Assembly: GCA_964612675.1 (NCBI GenBank)
Contig: CAZTDD010000168.1
Span: 1 to 12,009, forward strand
Source of the DNA: CAZTDD01 sp964612675
GTDB lineage: Bacteria; Hinthialibacterota; Hinthialibacteria; Hinthialibacterales; JAKPRU01
Direction: 5' to 3'
DNA: 12,009 nt
Under the pieces are notes generated by a model. It saw nothing but the letters and a program-made list of their open reading frames with translations, made no database searches and was not told the origin of the DNA. Positions 8,701 to 12,009 of this stretch are shown in pieces. Each line of letters opens with the position of its first letter. Position 1 is the stretch's first letter. A program made the position numbers and the translations under genes.

Positions 8701-9170
8701 CGGAACGTGTCGACTGCTTCTTCGAGTTTTTGCAGTTTTTTGTATGTAAGACCGAGGTGGTACAGAATGGTTGGATTGTCCGGATCCATGGCCAGCGCTT
8801 GCCCCAGCCGATTCTCAGCCTTTTCAAATTGACCGTCGCCGTACAGCGCCATTCCGAGGTTAGCGACGTCGGTCACAGAATCGTCGGATAACTTGCAGCA
8901 ACGCTCAAAATAGCCGATCGCCACTTTGAAGTCGTCATTATCGAGTGCGGCGCAGCCCTCGTTTCGGAGTTTTCGTACCTCATCGCCGGGAGCGGGAGTG
9001 GGTTCGGGAACCGGGGCGGGCGTTGGTGAAACCACAGCGATTTGCTTTGGTGTACCGGCTTGATCGGTGTCAACTTCTTGCCCCTTTTCGCCGCAGCTCA
9101 GTAGGACCGGGAATATGCCGACAAAAAGAAGAATCAAGGGTTTTCTGAGAGATCGATGAAGTGTTTCCAA
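5715..9170 (-). CDS. Large TPR / FG-GAP (VCBS) / UnbV-domain lipoprotein
   Basis: An 1151-aa predicted lipoprotein. Residues 1-26 form a signal peptide ending in lipobox-like LLSC with Cys26. A Pro-rich linker (about 48-62) leads to about five TPRs (65-235; for example AIAIDPTDATTFYQLGTVL-type units), which usually mediate protein contacts. Seven FG-GAP/VCBS-like units follow with Ca-binding loops DxDxDG (near 299, 355, 403, 462, 512, 565 and 622; for example DFNNDG, DEDHDG, DINHDG, DLNGDG, DLDRDG), predicting a beta-propeller. Residues 650-727 resemble the ASPIC/UnbV domain (GIGTKVEAKV, VRFGIGG, LQWPNG). The last about 420 residues (YLYTWNGEEFVFVTDVIDTS onward) match no domain I can name. 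The start is TTG at 9170 with AGGAGG 9 nt upstream; no usable ATG precedes the signal peptide. TPR-plus-UnbV proteins are frequent in Planctomycetota, Acidobacteriota and related groups; the role is probably surface binding or assembly. Confidence 0.88.
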   Translation of the reverse strand: METLHRSLRKPLILLFVGIFPVLLSCGEKGQEVDTDQAGTPKQIAVVSPTPAPVPEPTPAPGDEVRKLRNEGCAALDNDDFKVAIGYFERCCKLSDDSVTDVANLGMALYGDGQFEKAENRLGQALAMDPDNPTILYHLGLTYKKLQKLEEAVDTFRKLIAIDPTDATTFYQLGTVLDQLGRMEEAESAFKQTIELDPIHASSYYRLMALYRKQKRRDEMKSAMEAFQTLRKTVPDSKRSEKELEKGKYSGAIWPSFGSEGAPLVESPRTYFVEITSLLQPSAAVFQGGISEGRIAVADINRDTWMDFLIVAQGAGTDPSSIRLYENQSGFRFQTSNLTDSVAQSEPISDARFGDFNNDGYRDLFAIGKGVAVLDNQNGRPAQGEEVVGLPHSDRYSLAFLFDEDHDGDLDLLLVPSNKAPKTKGLAELYRNDGSRHFSDVTQIAGLPGTDDATVNDVAFLDADMDDDIDFLLATSRGPLLFSNLRQGRFENATQEAGLSVFGPAQACDAADINHDGLLDIVLQQMEGCVVLVNAGPGRFAHMDQPEGLAHQTAGTSVSDLKLSDLNGDGNQDLLVIATTETEDRSPLRIFFGNAGGEFTDRTDQVIHVSPDMDLYACAVEDLDRDGDPDLVLLDRNAGLRMFRNDTQGARWVSVMLHGTKNCTEGIGTKVEAKVRNTYQKILAERELVRFGIGGMGGVDVVRLQWPNGVLQGATQVAAGEIFHATEREGEIGSCPYLYTWNGEEFVFVTDVIDTSPLGLLVGQDEVFPPRGFEVVRITSDQLKPRDGSLLLRFTEELRELAYFDEVWLEAIDHPRGTEVYPDERFSMPPFPSGEPVVIGKNARPPVRAYNANGEDVLDRIKRLDHQYPDPGQRIPYTGFTEGQTLIVNLGNVQEKDRVMLLLTGYLRWGYSSSLYAISQDKQVPGQWPSFSVIDRDGTWEEILPNYGFPAGKMKTMLVDLTGKFPTSDCRVRIETNMEIYWDRILVDNSSDLPEIRRNRTPLTAAHLHPRGYCKQRIVDGRALSLPDYDNYDPVSPFPLQVGHFTRYGNVTELLQTADDDLVVFNQGDEVAIAFDSSALPEIPEGWNRTYLVHVMGWVKDGDVNTIAGATVEPMPFKDMKEYPYSERDIVAKQSSHQTRLVTEVMPPLEP

Positions 9171-9223
9171 TGTGATTGTCCTCCTATCGAGACCGGCATA
9201 ACCAGACAGACCGATTGTGTCCA
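9171..9223 (-). promoter_or_regulatory. Ribosome binding site and possible promoter of the lipoprotein gene
   Basis: Read on the minus strand, AGGAGG (9185-9180) lies 9 nt before the TTG at 9170, a near-ideal Shine-Dalgarno that decides this non-ATG start. Further up, TGGACA (9223-9218) and TATGCC (9200-9195) are separated by 17 bp and could be -35/-10 boxes. The -10 is poor, so the promoter part is tentative while the ribosome binding site is convincing. The remaining upstream stretch, 9224-9297, holds nothing I recognise. Confidence 0.5.
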
Positions 9224-9297
9224 GCCGGTTGAAATAGCCTGAAAACCAGCAATGTACCGGTCTTTTCGGGGATGCGCTACCTCAAGCTATGACAGGT

Positions 9298-9483
9298 TCG
9301 CAAAAAGTCGACGGGATGCGGGAAGTGAGGTGTCAACCCCCTCTGAATCTCCCCCAATCTTTGGGGGAGACTGGAGTTTGGCCCTTTTGAAATGAACCGC
9401 TGCAGACACGCTCGTTTCTTTTTCCTCCCCGAAGATCGGGGGAGGTTAGGAGGGTTGAAATCCGTATCCCAGACTTTTTGCGA
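9298..9483. repeat. 186-bp MITE-like palindromic intergenic element
   Basis: The ends are a perfect 12-bp inverted repeat, TCGCAAAAAGTC (9298-9309) and GACTTTTTGCGA (9472-9483). Moving inward, both arms share GGGAT, then TCAACCC-CT, then a strong hairpin. The left hairpin is 9348-9370 (perfect 10-bp stem TCTCCCCCAA/TTGGGGGAGA, loop TCT). The right hairpin is 9424-9445 (CCTCCCCGA/TCGGGGGAGG with one bulged base, loop AGA). In mirrored orientation the loops are the same trinucleotide. The centre (about 9371-9423) is unique, with no coding potential. A related end lies at 1-54. This pattern fits a non-autonomous mobile element or REP/BIME-like structure; no transposase is present, and I see no clear target-site duplication. 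Confidence 0.7.
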
Positions 9484-9694
9484 CCCCATCATCTATACCA
9501 CTCAATTTCCTTGGCGGATTGTTGACGAATCGTGGACAGTCGACAACGGTTTCCCCCGCATAGGGTTGAAATATGAGGTGCTTGTGGATGCTGTACGAAG
9601 GGGAAGACTACCCTGAGTGCCGGACCGGTGTGTACTCTTTGTTCTACAGCATCTTCCATGTTGTACCGGAGACGATGTTTTCTGAGGAGAACCG
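9484..9694. other. Non-coding leader region of the phosphatase gene with a 9-bp inverted repeat
   Basis: This stretch precedes the PAS/SpoIIE gene and has no plausible gene; open frames across it look like chance. It holds a perfect 9-bp inverted repeat, GATGCTGTA (9587-9595) and TACAGCATC (9645-9653), 49 nt apart, which could pair in the 5' leader or form two regulator half-sites. TTGACG at 9522-9527 looks like a -35 box, but no matching -10 lies 16-18 bp downstream, so I call no promoter. GAGGAG at 9684-9689 is the ribosome binding site of the phosphatase gene. Confidence 0.35.
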
Positions 9695-10948
9695 GTGAGT
9701 ATGTCAACGTGTCGTTTTGGTCCATGTCAATTATGCAGGAAGGGCCTTGAGGAGGGCGTAGACAACCCGTGTTCGTTGGCTGCGTGTCGGTTTGGCAGCG
9801 GTTCCGCAGGGGAGATTCCGGAATGTCTACGTTATGTCATTCCCGACATTCTGGGTGAAGGAGTCCTGATAGCGTATGCTCTCGAGGGAAGAGAAGAAAT
9901 AGTCTTCGTCAATCAACGGTTTGCACAGATGTGTGGCAGACCCGCTCTGGACTTGATCGGAAGATGTCTCAGCGAGCTGTATTCCAAGGAACATTACGCT
10001 CAGTTAAAGAAACACCTTTCTGTTTCCGAACCATCGTCCGACCGTGAATGTTATAGTCGTTTCGAGTTTGTTGTTCCGCATGGGCACGACGGTTCCACCG
10101 AGGCAATGTTCAGCCTCCGGCAGATTTCTGTTTCCCCCGATCAGACCCTGTTGGTGGTTTGTGTGACGGACGTATCCGATCTAAAACATGCGCAGCGGGC
10201 CGTTCAGGACCGCCAGGCACTGCTGGACGATGAACTCGACCTGGCCGCACGTGTCCAGAAGAGTCTTTTTCCCGAACGTGTTGTGGAAAACGGTGTAGAG
10301 GTTGTTTCGGTTTATCGGCCGGTTCTCTCGGTCGGTGGCGATTACGCCTGGGTCAGTTCGCATGAGGATGACTCGGTTCATGTAATCGTCGGAGACGTGA
10401 GTGGGCACGGGATAGCAGCTTCACTGGTCGCGAATCGTTTGGTTACCGAAGCCGCCCATTACGCGGTTGCGGACCGGAATCCCGCCGATCTGCTTGTGGC
10501 GTTGAACAAAGCCTCTTTGGCGTTAATGCGTGAGCCCACAATGTTCTGCACGGTGGCGGCCTTGCGGATCGATGTGAAGAATCGGCAGACCTGCTTCTCG
10601 GGCGCGGGACATCCTCCGGCATTTCTTGCCCGACGTTCCGGTGTTGTTGAGCCGATTTACTCGCAGCATCGTATTCTCGGCATCCTCGAGGATATCGGTC
10701 CCCCCGGCGCAGGTGTCTGTTGGCGTGTTGAAGAAGGCGACCAACTGATTATGTACACGGACGGTCTTCCCGAGCTGCGAAACGATGCAGGAGAGATGAT
10801 GGGCTATCAACGTCTCCGCGAGGTTATACGAAATGCGATCGGGGCCACCGGTCAGGAGATGGCGGACCATATCATGAAAGCGGCGGACGAATTCGGCGGA
10901 GAGTTGGAAGACGATACAACCCTTTGTGTGGTGACTATGCTCGATTAA
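9695..10948 (+). CDS. PAS domain - SpoIIE/PP2C-type serine phosphatase (RsbU-like)
   Basis: A 417-aa signalling phosphatase. Residues 1-34 hold five cysteines (6, 11, 14, 26, 31; C-x4-C-x2-C-x11-C-x4-C). A PAS-like sensor spans about 48-165 (GEGVLIAYALEGREEIVFVNQRFAQMCGR). A helical linker (about 165-193, ending LDLAARVQKSLFP) is typical of RsbU-type enzymes. The PP2C domain, about 205-417, has GGDY (Asp216), GDVSGHG (Asp234), CTVAALRID, GAGHPP, YTDG (Asp356) and EDDTT (Asp406/407). The metal-binding set appears intact, although the usual GGDxxD has Trp219 at its last position. Such enzymes dephosphorylate STAS-domain anti-anti-sigma factors in partner switching; no STAS or anti-sigma kinase gene is in the window. 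The start is GTG at 9695 with AGGAG 5 nt before it; ATG at 9701 is the alternative, with longer spacing. No membrane segment is visible, so it is probably cytosolic. Confidence 0.92.
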   Translation: MSMSTCRFGPCQLCRKGLEEGVDNPCSLAACRFGSGSAGEIPECLRYVIPDILGEGVLIAYALEGREEIVFVNQRFAQMCGRPALDLIGRCLSELYSKEHYAQLKKHLSVSEPSSDRECYSRFEFVVPHGHDGSTEAMFSLRQISVSPDQTLLVVCVTDVSDLKHAQRAVQDRQALLDDELDLAARVQKSLFPERVVENGVEVVSVYRPVLSVGGDYAWVSSHEDDSVHVIVGDVSGHGIAASLVANRLVTEAAHYAVADRNPADLLVALNKASLALMREPTMFCTVAALRIDVKNRQTCFSGAGHPPAFLARRSGVVEPIYSQHRILGILEDIGPPGAGVCWRVEEGDQLIMYTDGLPELRNDAGEMMGYQRLREVIRNAIGATGQEMADHIMKAADEFGGELEDDTTLCVVTMLD

Positions 10949-10964
10949 GTTGGGTTCTCCCAAC
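10949..10964 (+). terminator. Short hairpin directly after the phosphatase stop codon
   Basis: GTTGGG (10949-10954), loop TTCT, CCCAAC (10959-10964) is a perfect 6-bp stem starting on the base after the TAA. No T-run follows, so it is at best a weak terminator, pause or RNA-stability element between the phosphatase gene and the DUF554 gene. The following 40 bp to the next start show no clear promoter or ribosome binding site. Confidence 0.3.
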
Positions 10965-11004
10965 AGAAGTTCGATCCTTTCAGAAGCTCGGATTTGCCCC
11001 TCTA

Positions 11005-11691
11005 ATGATTACCGGTACTTTAATCAACACCGTCACCGTCACAGTGGGAAGTCTGACCGGCGCGGCGGCCGGCGAGCGTCTCCCGGAGAAGACACAGAAA
11101 AGCGTCCTTCACGTTCTGGGGCTGTTTACGCTGTTCATCGGAGTCCAGAACGCACTCGAAACGAAGAACATCCTGATTCCGCTGGGTGCGCTGCTGGTCG
11201 GAACGATTGTCGGGGAGGCTATTGGTATTCAGCAATTTCTGGACAATGTCGGCGTTTGGTTTGAGAAACGATTCAAGTTTATTCGCAGCCGAGGGAATGT
11301 AAGTCGTGGTTTTCTGGTGGCTTCTTTGGTGTTCTGTGTAGGCCCGCTGACAATTCTGGGCTGTATTGAAGATGGGCTGAAAGGCGACTATCACCTTCTG
11401 GCAATCAAGTCTACGTTGGATCTGTTTTCGAGCATGGCGTTGGCATCAGCGCTCGGGATCGGGGTTTTCCTGGCGGTGTTCACAATCGTGATCTACCAAG
11501 GAAGTCTGTCTCTGTTTGCATTTGCGATATCGGAGGTCATCACCGATCCGATGATGGCGGAAATGACGAGTGCTGGAGGAATCATTTTACTCGGAAACGG
11601 TCTTTTGCTTCTCGAAATCAAGGAGCTCCCTATTGCGAATTATTTGCCCGCCCTGGTTTTGGCTCCGGTGATTGTGGCGGTGGTGGGGTAA
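11005..11691 (+). CDS. DUF554 family integral membrane protein
   Basis: The 228-aa product is hydrophobic throughout. It begins MITGTLINTVTVTVGSLTGA, as DUF554 (YqgA/YdfK-like) proteins do, and has about six to seven predicted membrane helices. The most diagnostic stretch is FCVGPLTILGCIEDGLKGDY followed by LAIKSTLDLFSSMALASALG, near the middle of the protein. The end is a helix-rich LLLLEIKELPIANYLPALVLAP. Length is normal for the family. Function is unknown; a transport role is only a guess. The ATG at 11005 was chosen by family alignment. A longer frame from TTG at 10924 overlaps the phosphatase end and adds an unlikely N-terminus. No good Shine-Dalgarno is visible, so expression may depend on read-through from the phosphatase gene 56 bp upstream. 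Confidence 0.92.
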   Translation: MITGTLINTVTVTVGSLTGAAAGERLPEKTQKSVLHVLGLFTLFIGVQNALETKNILIPLGALLVGTIVGEAIGIQQFLDNVGVWFEKRFKFIRSRGNVSRGFLVASLVFCVGPLTILGCIEDGLKGDYHLLAIKSTLDLFSSMALASALGIGVFLAVFTIVIYQGSLSLFAFAISEVITDPMMAEMTSAGGIILLGNGLLLLEIKELPIANYLPALVLAPVIVAVVG

Positions 11692-11772
11692 CTCGATGAT
11701 GTCGCGTAGATCGGGCTCCGCTCCGGAAGTAAGTTGATACACGATTGTCAGGCGGCATCGGACCGCTTCATC

Positions 11773-11958
11773 CTAAATTCGGCAGTTGAAAACAGTATGG
11801 CGGCTGCAAACCGTTCGTGTTTCACAAGTAGTGATCATCCTTATCTGTCACCCATTTGGTGATCGGTTCTTGAACTTCTCGAAAGGCCGATCACCAATAC
11901 CCGTGCGGCCCTTCGACGGGCTCAGGAACCGCGCTCGGGTTTCAACTGCCGATTTTAG
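11773..11958. repeat. 186-bp palindromic intergenic element, second family
   Basis: The outer ends are inverted repeats agreeing at 18 of 19 bases: CTAAATTCGGCAGTTGAAA (11773-11791) and the complement of 11940-11958. Inside, TTGGTGATCGG (11856-11866) pairs perfectly with CCGATCACCAA (11887-11897). A 26-nt segment at 11864-11889 is also an inverted copy (20 of 26) of 11906-11931, which contains CTTCGACGGGCTCAGG, a motif I recall as common in intergenic repeats of environmental bacteria. The inner pairings share bases and so exclude each other. There is no coding potential or transposase; it is probably a non-autonomous repeat. The flanks 11692-11772 and 11959-12009 contain nothing I recognise. 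Confidence 0.65.
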
Positions 11959-12009
11959 CCCAAATTCGTCATTTTGGCCTGCGGGATTCTTTTTTTAGTC
12001 AGGATCAAA

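Noticed and set aside
7596..8891. Long plus-strand open frames (187 and 234 aa) opposite the lipoprotein gene
   Set aside because: They lie fully antisense to a gene with clear TPR and FG-GAP repeats, have no recognisable domain, and arise from the codon pattern of the true gene.
9348..9370. Strong hairpin considered as a rho-independent terminator
   Set aside because: No T-run follows on either strand and no gene ends nearby; it fits better as part of the repeat element.
9392..9725. Short open frames of 74 and 78 aa on either strand of the intergenic region
   Set aside because: They cross the hairpin repeat or the leader region, lack ribosome binding sites, and show no protein-like features.
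11786..11998. 70-aa plus-strand open frame near the right edge
   Set aside because: It lies almost wholly within the palindromic element at 11773-11958; composition and context indicate a repeat, not a gene.
1..12009. CRISPR array, tRNA or rRNA gene, transposase, phage or defence genes
   Set aside because: No regularly spaced direct repeats, no RNA-gene signatures, and no matching protein motifs were seen on either strand.

Overview
The window is a bacterial chromosomal segment of moderate GC content. It encodes seven clearly protein-like genes and one small hypothetical gene. Secreted, Tat-exported and lipoprotein products, TPR/FG-GAP/UnbV architecture and a sulfatase-fold enzyme with a twin-arginine leader suggest a Gram-negative environmental bacterium. 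The PVC/Planctomycetota, Hydrogenedentota, Sumerlaeota or Acidobacteriota-type lineages would fit. This is inference from gene style only; there is no rRNA or other phylogenetic marker that I can place without a search. MutL carries the complete endonuclease motif set, so the organism probably does not rely on MutH.

Layout: (1) 1-54 is the truncated end of an intergenic hairpin repeat. (2) 164-1138 (+) is a secreted right-handed beta-helix protein, which converges with and overlaps by 8 bp a minus-strand block. (3) The minus-strand block 5110-1131 may be an operon, in transcription order: two-helix membrane protein, mutL, a 65-aa protein starting inside the mutL stop (ATGA), and a Tat-exported alkaline-phosphatase/sulfatase-superfamily enzyme with Thr at the usual Cys/Ser nucleophile position. 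(4) 5249-5701 (+) is a CoA-binding Rossmann protein, divergent from that block. (5) 5715-9170 (-) is an 1151-aa lipoprotein with TPRs, seven FG-GAP-like repeats, an UnbV-like segment and a large unassigned C-terminal region. It starts at TTG behind a strong Shine-Dalgarno. (6) 9171-9694 is non-coding and contains a 186-bp MITE-like palindromic element. (7) 9695-10948 (+) is a PAS-SpoIIE/PP2C phosphatase with an N-terminal Cys cluster, followed by 11005-11691 (+), a DUF554 membrane protein. (8) 11692-12009 is non-coding and holds a second, unrelated palindromic element, also 186 bp.

The genes do not form one evident pathway. Mutation repair, signalling, CoA binding and surface or exported proteins sit side by side. 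I see no CRISPR array, tRNA, rRNA, transposase, phage gene or defence system. The best leads for something undescribed are the two families of palindromic intergenic elements, the Thr-type sulfatase homologue, the C-terminal half of the 1151-aa lipoprotein, the small mutL-coupled protein, and the Cys-rich N-terminus of the phosphatase.
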